DNA of 48,171 nt from Bacilli bacterium (GTDB lineage: Bacteria > Bacillota_I > Bacilli_A > Haloplasmatales > Haloplasmataceae): the NCBI GenBank assembly GCA_012516175.1, contig JAAYWZ010000031.1, positions 1-48,171 of the forward strand, in the 5' to 3' direction. This document shows, piece by piece, positions 29,765-38,416 of this stretch (position 1 is the first letter of the stretch; the number at the start of each line of letters is the position of its first letter). A program made the position numbers and the translations under genes. The notes under the pieces are model-generated. The model did not search any database. It saw nothing but the letters and a program-made list of their open reading frames with translations, and was not told the DNA's origin.

Positions 29765-30296
29765 GGTTATCTTCCTTATCGATAAACTTAAAAGCCGTAT
29801 TCACCCGTTTAATTACGACAGGTATAATTAACATTTGAAGTACCGCTCCCCCAATTCCGAATGAGAGGTTTTTTAATGCATTTAATAGTACAAAAGGTTT
29901 GGCTATATCTGCCAAGAATACTGATGCTACTAGATAATTTCCGATGATATTGACGCATCTACCACAAATCATTGCAATAAATAATGACAAGAATATATTA
30001 AAATGCTTTTTATGGAATAACGTGCCAAACACTAAACCATAGGTTAAGGTTTCTAAAGAAATGTAGATAAAAACGGGAGTAGGTGGCATACCTATTAATT
30101 GATGACTAATAAGTGGTGTTAACAATCCTACTACCGCTCCTACGAATGAGCCAAAGAAACCACCAGCAAAATATGCCGCATAATGTATTGGGAGAAAAAT
30201 AAGTCCTAACTCTCCTGGCATGATATGAAAAACGAGTGGTAATATAACTCCACAAGCGATTAGTAGTCCCGCATAGATTATTCTTTTTGTATTCAT
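29757..30296 (-). CDS. ECF transporter S component, substrate unknown
   Basis: A 179-residue protein with about six membrane helices and the look of an energy-coupling factor (ECF) substrate-binding subunit: LIFLPIHYAAYFAGGFFGSFVGAVVG followed by TYGLVFGTLF. S components bind a vitamin or related compound and pair with a shared EcfT-EcfAA module, which is not in this window. I cannot assign the substrate. TAAGGAGGT precedes the ATG and a TTTACG/TATAAT promoter lies upstream. It is overlapped by the DUF1893 gene. Confidence 0.78.
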   Translation of the reverse strand: MNTKRIIYAGLLIACGVILPLVFHIMPGELGLIFLPIHYAAYFAGGFFGSFVGAVVGLLTPLISHQLIGMPPTPVFIYISLETLTYGLVFGTLFHKKHFNIFLSLFIAMICGRCVNIIGNYLVASVFLADIAKPFVLLNALKNLSFGIGGAVLQMLIIPVVIKRVNTAFKFIDKEDNHV

Positions 30297-30319
30297 ACTT
30301 AACCTCCTTAGTTGTTTCT

Positions 30320-30348
30320 ATTATACGAACAATAGCTTAATTCGTAAA
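30320..30348 (-). promoter_or_regulatory. Promoter of the ECF-DUF1893 pair
   Basis: On the minus strand, TTTACG (30343-30348) and TATAAT (30320-30325) are separated by 17 bp, 24 bases before the ATG. Confidence 0.7.
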
Positions 30349-30455
30349 GGTACTAATGATGACGGGTTTTGTAAAAAATACTTATAATTACTTTATTTCA
30401 GTAAATTAAAACAATATATACTTAGAAAAACCACTTGCTGGGATGTATTTTCACC

Positions 30456-30510
30456 TTGAAAAAAGCATGGTAACGTTTTACAATATAGATAAACGTTACC
30501 ATTCACAAAG
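30456..30510 (+). promoter_or_regulatory. fhs promoter with perfect 12-bp inverted-repeat operator
   Basis: TTGAAA (30456-30461) and TACAAT (30479-30484) are 17 bp apart. Perfect inverted-repeat arms ATGGTAACGTTT (30467-30478) and AAACGTTACCAT (30491-30502) flank the -10 exactly: one arm fills the spacer, the other covers the start region. Because transcription would start near 30491, this is a DNA operator rather than an RNA hairpin. A TTCACAAAG element (30502-30510) follows. The regulator is unknown. Confidence 0.72.
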
Positions 30511-30538
30511 CAAAATAAAATAAAACGGGAGTGATAAA

Positions 30539-32215
30539 ATGTTTAAAACAGATTTAGAGATTGCGCAAGAAGCTAAACTATTACCTATTAAGGAGATTGC
30601 TGAACAACTAGGAATCTCCGAAGACGACCTAGAGTATTACGGGAAGTATAAGGCTAAACTATCATTAAATCTTAAAGAAAAACTAAGGGATAAGCCAGAT
30701 GGCAAATTAATTCTAGTCACAGCGATTACACCAACTCCCGCAGGTGAGGGAAAATCAACTACTACTGTTGGTTTGGGGGAAGCTTTTGGATTACTAGGTA
30801 AAAAAGCTATGGTCTGTTTACGTGAACCATCCTTAGGACCCGTCATGGGGGTAAAAGGTGGAGCTGCAGGTGGGGGATATGCGCAAGTTGTACCCATGGA
30901 AGATATTAACTTGCATTTTACGGGGGATATCCATGCGATTACCACTGCCAATAATGCCTTGGCAGCTTTAATAGATAACCATATTTATCAAGGTAACGAA
31001 TTAAGCATCGACCCCAAGAATATTACTTTTAAACGTTGTTTAGATATTAATGATCGTGCTTTACGGGAAGTTATTATCGGTTGTGGTAGTAAAGTCAATG
31101 GGGTAATGCGTGCTGATGGGTTTAACATTACCGTTGCCTCGGAAATTATGGCGGTTTTATGTTTAGCAGAAGATTTAGCTGATTTAAAACGTCGTTTAGC
31201 AAGGATTGTTATCGGTTATAATTTTGATAAACAACCTGTGACCGTTGGTGATTTGAAAGTTGAAGGAGCTCTAGCTTTATTACTCAAAGACGCGATTAAA
31301 CCAAATCTTGTACAAACCATTGAAAATACACCAGTATTAGTACATGGCGGACCATTTGCGAATATTGCTCATGGTTGTAACTCAGTTATAGCGACAAAGT
31401 TAGGTTTAAAACTAGCTGATTATGTCATAACCGAAGCTGGATTTGGTGCTGACTTAGGGGCAGAAAAATTCTTTGACATCAAATGTCGTATGGCTAATTT
31501 AAAACCTAATGCGGTAGTTATCGTTGCCACTATTAGAGCATTAAAGATGCATGGTGGTATGAAGAAAGAAGACTTAAAGCAAGAAAATGTTGCAGCCTTA
31601 ATGAAAGGTATCGAAAATCTCGAAAAGCACATTGAAAACATCAAGACCTTTAACTTACCATATGTCATTGCCTTAAACAGATTTATTTATGATACTCCTG
31701 CTGAATTAGAAGCTTTAATGAATTGGTGCAGAACTAATGGTCATCCCATTGAATTAAGTGAAGTATGGGAATTTGGTGGGAAAGGTGGAGTAAATCTCGC
31801 TAAGCGAGTTATTGAAGTCATTGAAAACACTCAAGGGCAAGAATTTAACTTCTTATATGATGTGAATGATTCCATTACCAAGAAGATTGAAACTATCGCT
31901 ACCAAGATTTATGGTGCTGATGGGGTTGAATTTACCGCTGATGCGAAAAAGCAAATTGCTGAGTTTGAAGCTTTGGGGTGGGATAAACTGCCAATTTGTA
32001 TGGCTAAAACACAAAATTCATTATCAGATGATCCCAAACTATATGGTAGACCAAAGAATTTCAAAATTACTGTTCGTGAACTAAGACCATCAATTGGTGC
32101 TGGCTTCATTGTCGCCTTAACAGGGACAGTATTAACCATGCCAGGCTTACCAAAAGTGCCAGCAGCAATGGCGATGGATGTTGATGAAAACGGAAATGCT
32201 TATGGATTGTTCTAA
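30539..32215 (+). CDS. fhs: Formate-tetrahydrofolate ligase
   Basis: Fhs makes 10-formyltetrahydrofolate from formate, tetrahydrofolate and ATP. The 558-residue length is typical. The P-loop is [14 protein letters not shown] near residues 65-78; further family blocks are [31 protein letters not shown] and [23 protein letters not shown] precedes ATG 30539. It heads a one-carbon gene set with a class V aminotransferase and folD downstream, with gaps of 32 and 37 bases that allow co-transcription. Confidence 0.97.
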   Translation: MFKTDLEIAQEAKLLPIKEIAEQLGISEDDLEYYGKYKAKLSLNLKEKLRDKPDGKLILVTAITPTPAGEGKSTTTVGLGEAFGLLGKKAMVCLREPSLGPVMGVKGGAAGGGYAQVVPMEDINLHFTGDIHAITTANNALAALIDNHIYQGNELSIDPKNITFKRCLDINDRALREVIIGCGSKVNGVMRADGFNITVASEIMAVLCLAEDLADLKRRLARIVIGYNFDKQPVTVGDLKVEGALALLLKDAIKPNLVQTIENTPVLVHGGPFANIAHGCNSVIATKLGLKLADYVITEAGFGADLGAEKFFDIKCRMANLKPNAVVIVATIRALKMHGGMKKEDLKQENVAALMKGIENLEKHIENIKTFNLPYVIALNRFIYDTPAELEALMNWCRTNGHPIELSEVWEFGGKGGVNLAKRVIEVIENTQGQEFNFLYDVNDSITKKIETIATKIYGADGVEFTADAKKQIAEFEALGWDKLPICMAKTQNSLSDDPKLYGRPKNFKITVRELRPSIGAGFIVALTGTVLTMPGLPKVPAAMAMDVDENGNAYGLF

Positions 32216-32247
32216 TCATTATTTATAATTATAAGGGGCGTTTGTCG

Positions 32248-33336
32248 ATGTCTAAAAAACTTTTTACACCTGGTCCGGGGAATATACCCCAATTTATTCG
32301 TGTACAACTTGCCAAAGATATCATTCATCATCGCATGGGTGATTATCAACATGTACTATTTGAAGTAGCAAATAAACTAAGAAGGGTTTTTCAAACTGTT
32401 GAGGACGTATTAATACTAACAACTTCAGGCACTGGAGCGATGGAATCAGCCATCGTAAACTTCTTTTCTAAAGGCGATGAAGTCTTAGTTATTAACACAG
32501 GTTTTTTTGGCGAGCGGTTTATACAAATCTGTAAGACTTTTGCGTTAACCGTCCATTCTCTAGATTATGAATGGGGCTCAACTTATCAGTTAGATGATGT
32601 AAAAAGAGTGTTAACGGAGCATCCTAATATCAAAGGAGTTTTTGTCACTTATCATGAAACCAGTACAGGTGTAGTAAATAATCTTAAAGATTTAGGTGAA
32701 TTTGTAAGACACACTAACGCTCTATTAATTGCTGATTGTATAAGTGGGATGATTCATCATCCGTTCAATTTTGATGAATGGCATGTTGATTGTGCCTTAG
32801 CATCTAGTCAGAAGGGTTTCTTACTACCTCCAGGGCTAGCATTTGTTGCTTTATCAAAGAAAGCTAAAGAGCGGATGGAATATGCGACTCTACCGAAGTA
32901 TTTCTGGGATTATAGTAAGTATCTCAGTTATTATAAACGTGGGCAGAACCCTTATACACCATCTATCTCATTAGTGCTAGCTCTAAATGTAGCACTTGAT
33001 TATCTCCTAGAAAAAGGTATTGATAAGGTTATTGAAGAAAAACGCAAGTTAAGAGAATATAGTGAAGCAAAACTAACCGAAATTGGCTTTACATCTTTTA
33101 TTAAGGATGAAAGTATTAAAGGAAATGTCTTAGTACCAGTCCTAACCAATGATGTCGATATCGATAAACTCGTGGAATTCCTTGATAACCGCTATGATAT
33201 TTCTGTTTCTAAAGGTCAAGGGAAATATGCCGATAAGATGTTAAGAGTTGGTTTATTAAGTGAATTTACTGAGGAAGATATTGATAATTTAGTTGAAAAG
33301 ATTTTAGAATATAAAGCGATAAATGAAACAGAATAA
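32248..33336 (+). CDS. Class V aminotransferase (serine/alanine-glyoxylate type)
   Basis: A 362-residue PLP enzyme of the alanine-glyoxylate / serine-glyoxylate / serine-pyruvate aminotransferase group. It opens KKLFTPGPGNIP, has LTTSGTGAMESA near residues 57-68, the PLP-binding aspartate in LIADCISGM, and the Schiff-base lysine K189 in SSQKGFLLPPGLAF. Placement between fhs and folD suggests it links serine, glycine or glyoxylate to one-carbon units; this is inference. ATG 32248 is preferred over TTG 32242 by spacing from AAGGGG. 2-aminoethylphosphonate transaminase is a less likely relative. Confidence 0.83.
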   Translation: MSKKLFTPGPGNIPQFIRVQLAKDIIHHRMGDYQHVLFEVANKLRRVFQTVEDVLILTTSGTGAMESAIVNFFSKGDEVLVINTGFFGERFIQICKTFALTVHSLDYEWGSTYQLDDVKRVLTEHPNIKGVFVTYHETSTGVVNNLKDLGEFVRHTNALLIADCISGMIHHPFNFDEWHVDCALASSQKGFLLPPGLAFVALSKKAKERMEYATLPKYFWDYSKYLSYYKRGQNPYTPSISLVLALNVALDYLLEKGIDKVIEEKRKLREYSEAKLTEIGFTSFIKDESIKGNVLVPVLTNDVDIDKLVEFLDNRYDISVSKGQGKYADKMLRVGLLSEFTEEDIDNLVEKILEYKAINETE

Positions 33337-33373
33337 GTTTCATGTATAGATTTTAACGAGAGGGAGTTTAGTT

Positions 33374-34225
33374 ATGAGTGCAATTGTAATAAGTGGGAAA
33401 GAACTAGCAAAAAGATTACGGGAAGATATCCGCATAAGAGTAAGTAAATTTATCGAAGAAACTAATGTCGTTCCACACTTGGTGGTTATACTTGTGGGGG
33501 ATAATCCCGCTTCAGTCTCATATGTAGCGGGTAAACAAAAAGCATGTGAAGAAACAAATATGAAATCCACTCTTATTAAATTACCAGTAGAAACGACTGA
33601 AGAAGAATTGATTAAAATTATAGAGGAATTAAATAGTGATCACACTGTTCATGGTATTTTAGTGCAACTTCCTTTACCAAAACATATTGACGAGCAAAAA
33701 ATAATTAATACAATAAGTGTGGAAAAGGATGTTGATGGTTTTAGCCCCGTTAATGTGGGGAAAATGGTACTCAATGAGGAATGTTTTCTCCCCTGTACAC
33801 CAGCTGGGGTAATTAAAATGATTAAGGAAACGGGGATTGAAATTGCAGGTAAACATGCAGTGGTTATTGGTCGTAGTAATATCGTAGGTAAACCTGTAAG
33901 TCAACTATTATTACAAGAAAATGCGACAGTGACCATTTGTCACTCCCGCACAATAGACTTGAAACATCATACTTTACAAGCTGATATCTTAGTCGTGGCT
34001 ATTGGTAAACCCAAATTTGTGACTAGAGATATGATTAAACCAGGAGCAATCGTTATTGATGTTGGTGTTAACCGTGTTGATAATAAACTCTGTGGTGATG
34101 TTGATTATGATGGAGCCTTAGAAGTCGCATCTTATGTTACACCTGTTCCTGGTGGTGTTGGACCAATGACGATTACAATGCTCATGGAAAATACATTAGC
34201 AGCTGCTAAACGATTTACACGTTAG
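33374..34225 (+). CDS. folD: Bifunctional methylenetetrahydrofolate dehydrogenase/cyclohydrolase FolD
   Basis: FolD interconverts 5,10-methylene- and 10-formyltetrahydrofolate with NADP. The 283-residue protein has the catalytic [11 protein letters not shown] block (Lys near 56), [10 protein letters not shown], the [10 protein letters not shown] motif, and the Rossmann [17 protein letters not shown], ending with [28 protein letters not shown] precedes the ATG. With fhs upstream it completes the route between formate and methylene-tetrahydrofolate. Confidence 0.97.
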   Translation: MSAIVISGKELAKRLREDIRIRVSKFIEETNVVPHLVVILVGDNPASVSYVAGKQKACEETNMKSTLIKLPVETTEEELIKIIEELNSDHTVHGILVQLPLPKHIDEQKIINTISVEKDVDGFSPVNVGKMVLNEECFLPCTPAGVIKMIKETGIEIAGKHAVVIGRSNIVGKPVSQLLLQENATVTICHSRTIDLKHHTLQADILVVAIGKPKFVTRDMIKPGAIVIDVGVNRVDNKLCGDVDYDGALEVASYVTPVPGGVGPMTITMLMENTLAAAKRFTR

Positions 34226-34276
34226 AATTAAAATTTACCCCACTTATATGAATGAAAGAAAACGAGGATGAATATT

Positions 34277-35071
34277 ATGGATTTTTCTAAAGAGTTATAT
34301 GTCGCGAAACAAGCCGCTATCATTGCTGGTAAAAAGGTGATGGAAATCTATCATACCGATTTTACGGTAGAGATTAAAGAAGATAACTCACCAGTGACCA
34401 AAGCTGATTTAACTTCTAATACCATTATCCTTAATAAACTTAAAGAAGTCTTTCCTAACTACGCTTATTTATCTGAAGAAAGTAAAGATGACCTTAGGAG
34501 ATTAGATAATGATTATTGTTTCATTATTGATCCGATTGATGGTACTAAGGAGTTTGTGAGTAAGACGGGTGAATTTACCATTAATATTGCCCTAAGTTAT
34601 AAACAAGAAATTGTCATGGGAGTGATATATGCACCTGTATTAGAAGAGCTCTATTATGCGGTAAAAGGGAAAGGTGCTTTTAAAGCTAAGAATGGAGAAC
34701 ACATGAAGCTAACAGTGTCTGATCGAGTTAATCATTTAAGAGTAGCGGAAAGCCGTAGCCATAAATCTCCTAAAGTCTTTCAGTTATATGAAGAAAACCA
34801 GGATAGAATTGAAAAATATTATGAAGTTGGTTCTACTCTTAAAGGTTGTTTCCTTGCAGGTGGGTTATTAGAAGCGTTCTATAAGTTTGGTAGTGGCACA
34901 AAGGAATGGGATATTGCGACGATGGATATCATCATTCATGAAGCTGGGGGTATCTTCAGAAATTTAAATCATCAAAGATTTAAATATAATAAAGCTGATG
35001 TATATAATAAAGAAGGTTATTATGCGGTAAATAAAATAGAAAACCTGTTCAAATTTGACCATCTCTTATGA
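34277..35071 (+). CDS. cysQ: CysQ-like 3'(2'),5'-bisphosphate nucleotidase (inositol monophosphatase family)
   Basis: A 264-residue metal-dependent phosphatase. The Li-sensitive phosphatase signatures are SEES (about residues 66-69) and DPIDGTKEF (85-93), followed by GEFTINIALSY, and EWDIATMDIIIHEAGG near the C-terminus. The KEF variant after DPIDGT is characteristic of CysQ, which removes 3'-phosphoadenosine 5'-phosphate; no sulfate assimilation gene is nearby, so the substrate is uncertain. ATG 34277 is preferred because GAGG at 34264-34267 is too close to ATG 34268. It may be the last gene of the fhs group. Confidence 0.85.
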   Translation: MDFSKELYVAKQAAIIAGKKVMEIYHTDFTVEIKEDNSPVTKADLTSNTIILNKLKEVFPNYAYLSEESKDDLRRLDNDYCFIIDPIDGTKEFVSKTGEFTINIALSYKQEIVMGVIYAPVLEELYYAVKGKGAFKAKNGEHMKLTVSDRVNHLRVAESRSHKSPKVFQLYEENQDRIEKYYEVGSTLKGCFLAGGLLEAFYKFGSGTKEWDIATMDIIIHEAGGIFRNLNHQRFKYNKADVYNKEGYYAVNKIENLFKFDHLL

Positions 35072-35099
35072 GCCTGCTTAACAGGCTCTTTTTATTTTT
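35069..35099 (+). terminator. Terminator after cysQ
   Basis: GAGCCTG pairs with CAGGCTC around a CTTAA loop, overlapping the TGA stop and followed by TTTTTATTTTT. Strong intrinsic terminator closing the one-carbon gene set. Confidence 0.92.
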
Positions 35100-35139
35100 G
35101 ATTTTTGTCAAATTTTCTTTTTTACTTATTGCGTATTAT

Positions 35140-35335
35140 TTCACAAAGTAAGAAAAACGTTATATAATATACCCGTTATGATTATCAAAGATGGTTGACA
35201 AAACACATTTATCAGTTAAAATAAGGCATTGTGTAAAAACCATTATTGAGGTAAATAATATAAATAAACTTCCACCGATATTTTCCGCAGTTTGTGAAAA
35301 AATTACTTTTAATTAGTGAAACTATGTGATAAAAT
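35140..35335 (+). promoter_or_regulatory. ndh2 upstream region: tandem promoters and TTCACAAA elements
   Basis: The 302-base gap before ndh2 holds regulatory sequence only. Promoter 1: TTCACA (35140-35145), 17 bp, TATAAT (35163-35168). Promoter 2: TTGACA (35195-35200), 16 bp, TAAAAT (35217-35222). TTCACAAA-type elements lie at 35140-35152 (overlapping the first -35), on the minus strand at 35291-35298, and a weaker TGTGATAA (35325-35332). Similar elements occur before the PplA-like gene. Repression or activation by a redox regulator is a reasonable guess only. Confidence 0.65.
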
Positions 35336-35373
35336 GAATTAGAAATACTTATTTCAGAAGGAGGAAAAGTTCT

Positions 35374-37431
35374 ATGAAACGGATTATCGTTCTTGGTGGA
35401 GGATATGGCGGTATCTTAACAGCAAAACACCTAGAAAAGAAGTTAAGAAAAGAAGAAGTTAAAATCACATTAATCGATAAAAACCCCTATCACACCATGT
35501 TAACGGAATTACATGAAGTCGCTGCCGGACGTGTTCACGAAGATTCAATTAAAATATATTTTGATCAAGTGATAGCCGGTCGCAAGATTGATTTTGAATT
35601 AGCTGAAATTAAGAAGATTGATTTTCAAAATCAAAAACTTATCTCAGATAAAGCTGAATATCCTTATGATTATTTAGTAATTGGTACCGGTTGTAAACCT
35701 ACCTTCTTTGGTCATAATGAATATAAAGAACATGTCTTTACTTTATGGTCATTAGAAGATGCTGTAGTTTTACATGAGCATATCGTTGAGCAATTCCGCA
35801 AAGCAGCTAAAGAAAGCGATGCTGAAGTCAGAAAACAAATGTTAACATTTGTGGTTGTTGGGGCTGGCTTCACAGGTGTTGAAATGGCTGGTGAGCTTGC
35901 TGAATATGTTCCCGCTCTATGTCGTGAACATCACATTAATCGTGATGAAGTAACCATCAAGTTAATGGATATGGCACCACGGGTTCTACCAACTTTCCCT
36001 GAAAAACTTTCACAAAATGCGGTTAAGAAATTAAATAAATTAGGTGTTGAATGTTTAACTGGTCAACCTTGTCATAATGTCACTAGTGAATCAATTAACT
36101 TCGGTGAAGAAGTAATTAAGGCAGAAACTATTATTTGGACTACTGGTGTTGAAGGTTCTTCATTGATAGATACCATCACTGAAGTTAAGAAGCAAGGTAG
36201 AGGACGTTTAGTTGTTAATAAATACCTCCAAACAGAAGAATACAACAACGTTTATGTTGTCGGTGACAATATCTTCTATATTCCAGAAGGACAAAACAAT
36301 CCTGTACCACAAATGGTAGAAAATGCGGAAGCATCATCTAAACTTGTTGCACATAACATCATTGCGGATATCAAAGGAGAAGAAAAACGTGATTACAAAC
36401 CAGCATTCCATGGTGCAATGGTTTGTATCGGTGGTCGGAAAGGTTTAGCCCAAGTTGGAACACCAAAGCGGATGTTCAACATCAAGAATAGTTTTATTGC
36501 TTTATTTATAAAACACTTCATTAATGTTATTTACTTTATGCAAGTATTAGGTTGGACTAAAGTTTGGTCCTATATTAAACATGAATTCTTCAATGTTCCT
36601 AATAATCGTAGTTTTGTTGGTGGCTTATTCTCTAAGAAGACACCAAGCATTTGGACCGTGCCAGTACGTCTATGGTTAGGATTCATGTGGCTCTTACAAG
36701 GATTACCCAAAGTTGTTCATAAGTTATCCGGTGGTTGGGATACTTATTGTAAGTTAAATGAATTCCCAGCAACTTTCGTTAATAAAGGTTTAGTATGTAC
36801 TGCACTTGGGGAAACAGTAAACTTCGTAAATGCGACACCATTTAAAAATAACTTTACTGTTCCTGAAACAACATGGAAAAATGCGGATGGTTTCTTTAAT
36901 AAGTTCCTAACTTATATTAATGAATTCTTTGCTGGCTTCAAACCAAATGTATCCACAAATTGGGGCATTTCCTACAACATTAAATATGTATTCGCATATT
37001 ACCAACAAAACTTCAAATGGATCGGTTGGCTATTCGTTGTCTTTGAATGGTTTTATAATATCTTCATGATTATCTCTGAATGGTTCATGAATGTGATTGT
37101 AGCTTATATGGCACCTTTCTTCGAATTCATGCTTGCCATTGGAGAATTAGGTATTGGTATTCTCTTAATCCTTGGTCTATTTACAGTACTAGCTTCAACT
37201 GGTTCACTAATTCTAACATTAATGGTCATTGTAGGTAGCCTCTTCTCATATGATGGTATCTTCTTATCAGAATTAATTTGGTACTTAGTGGCTAGCATTG
37301 TCCTCTTGAACTTTGGCGGTACTGGTCATGTGTTATCACTAGACTATTATGTAATGCCTAAAGTACATGCTTTCTTGCAAAAGATACCATTCATTAAGAA
37401 ATGGTACCTTTATGGCGAAAAAGCTAATTAA
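35374..37431 (+). CDS. ndh2: Type II NADH dehydrogenase with C-terminal membrane (DoxX-like) extension
   Basis: A 685-residue quinone reductase of the NDH-2 type. Residues 1-400 form the flavoprotein: FAD motif VLGGGYGGILTAKHL, NADH motif VVVGAGFTGVEMAGELAE near 165-182, VYVVGDN near 290. Ordinary NDH-2 ends near 400. Here a DoxX-like helix (RLWLGFMWLLQGLPKVVHKL, about 430-449) and further membrane segments (about 550-575, 585-615, 620-655) follow. The same extended form is the Ndh2 of Listeria flavin-based electron transfer. GAAGGAGG precedes the ATG. Co-transcribed with the lipoprotein gene 32 bases downstream. The quinone is inferred to be (demethyl)menaquinone. Confidence 0.9.
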   Translation: MKRIIVLGGGYGGILTAKHLEKKLRKEEVKITLIDKNPYHTMLTELHEVAAGRVHEDSIKIYFDQVIAGRKIDFELAEIKKIDFQNQKLISDKAEYPYDYLVIGTGCKPTFFGHNEYKEHVFTLWSLEDAVVLHEHIVEQFRKAAKESDAEVRKQMLTFVVVGAGFTGVEMAGELAEYVPALCREHHINRDEVTIKLMDMAPRVLPTFPEKLSQNAVKKLNKLGVECLTGQPCHNVTSESINFGEEVIKAETIIWTTGVEGSSLIDTITEVKKQGRGRLVVNKYLQTEEYNNVYVVGDNIFYIPEGQNNPVPQMVENAEASSKLVAHNIIADIKGEEKRDYKPAFHGAMVCIGGRKGLAQVGTPKRMFNIKNSFIALFIKHFINVIYFMQVLGWTKVWSYIKHEFFNVPNNRSFVGGLFSKKTPSIWTVPVRLWLGFMWLLQGLPKVVHKLSGGWDTYCKLNEFPATFVNKGLVCTALGETVNFVNATPFKNNFTVPETTWKNADGFFNKFLTYINEFFAGFKPNVSTNWGISYNIKYVFAYYQQNFKWIGWLFVVFEWFYNIFMIISEWFMNVIVAYMAPFFEFMLAIGELGIGILLILGLFTVLASTGSLILTLMVIVGSLFSYDGIFLSELIWYLVASIVLLNFGGTGHVLSLDYYVMPKVHAFLQKIPFIKKWYLYGEKAN

Positions 37432-37463
37432 TACTCCTAAGGTAGAAAGAAGGAGGAATGAAA

Positions 37464-38369
37464 ATGAAAAAAATCTTATATGCGGTAGTGTTACTTGCAT
37501 TCATCGTTATAATAACATCCTGTGGTATTAACACTCATTATTACAACTTAGGGAATAAAAATATTTATTACTTCAATTATGCTGAAACTAATACACCTAT
37601 TACTTTAGAAATCAATCCTTATTCATTCTTACAAGAAGAAAATAAGTGGTTAAGCAATCGCAAAGATATTAAATGGAGCGGTGCTCGTGCTAGCAATCCC
37701 CAAAAATATTATGATGTAGTGGTTGAATATCGTGAATATGGTTCTCATCAACGTTATCAAGAATTCGAATTAAAAGACGGATTAATGGTTTTTGAAAACC
37801 CTCATCAAGAATTAGGCAACAACTCTAAGTTCGAGTTTAAATTCCACTTTATTGACAAAGAAACTCAAGATAAGAAAACCATGATTAATTATTATGGTAT
37901 CTTTACATTTAAAAAATCTCCTGCAAATCCTGAAGTAAATGAAGTAACAATTCTCGTAAATGAAAGTTATACATTATTAAATAATGTCGTTGAATATAGT
38001 GGCGAAGATCGTTTAACTAATGCTCAATTAACAGAAAAATACAATGTTGAATATAAAATCTATAAAAATGGGAATATTTTAGAAATCGAAGTAGAAAATG
38101 GTACAGTAGCATTCACAGAACCAGGTACTTATGATGTAGTTGTTAAATTAACAGCTAAGAGTTCAGGTTCTAACAACAATAGTGATGACAACTCTGGTGC
38201 ATCACCAGCTAGCACTTCTAGTGGTAGTAGTGAATCAGATGCAACATCTAGTGCAACAGGAACTGGAGATAGCGATGGTACAAGTGGTGCTACTCCAGGA
38301 ACAGGTAATAATACACAAACAGGATATTCACTCGAAATTCGCTACACTATCAAAGTGACTGAAGAATAA
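37464..38369 (+). CDS. Uncharacterised lipoprotein downstream of ndh2
   Basis: A 301-residue secreted lipoprotein: signal peptide KKILYAVVLLAFIVIITSC with lipobox cysteine at about residue 20. The body (25-230) is beta-rich with repeats resembling immunoglobulin-like folds (GTYDVVVKLTA near 220). Residues about 232-280 form a low-complexity Ser, Thr, Gly, Asp and Ala linker, followed by a last strand. No flavin, heme or known enzymatic motif was seen. ATG 37464 is chosen since AGGAGG lies 7 bases upstream. Its position in the ndh2 transcript suggests a role in surface electron transfer or assembly, but that is a guess. Confidence 0.85.
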   Translation: MKKILYAVVLLAFIVIITSCGINTHYYNLGNKNIYYFNYAETNTPITLEINPYSFLQEENKWLSNRKDIKWSGARASNPQKYYDVVVEYREYGSHQRYQEFELKDGLMVFENPHQELGNNSKFEFKFHFIDKETQDKKTMINYYGIFTFKKSPANPEVNEVTILVNESYTLLNNVVEYSGEDRLTNAQLTEKYNVEYKIYKNGNILEIEVENGTVAFTEPGTYDVVVKLTAKSSGSNNNSDDNSGASPASTSSGSSESDATSSATGTGDSDGTSGATPGTGNNTQTGYSLEIRYTIKVTEE

Positions 38370-38381
38370 AAACAATGAAAA

Positions 38382-38413
38382 AGGACATATTGTCAGTAAT
38401 GACAATATGTCCT
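38382..38413. terminator. Bidirectional terminator, lipoprotein gene / hepT
   Basis: AGGACATATTGTCA (38382-38395) pairs perfectly with TGACAATATGTCCT (38400-38413), a 14-bp stem between convergent genes. The leftward side carries the better T run. Confidence 0.88.
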
Positions 38414-38416
38414 AAT

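Noticed and set aside
35100-35373. Possible small gene in the gap before ndh2
   Set aside because: No frame with a ribosome site and sensible codons was seen; the gap is explained by promoters and repeated elements.
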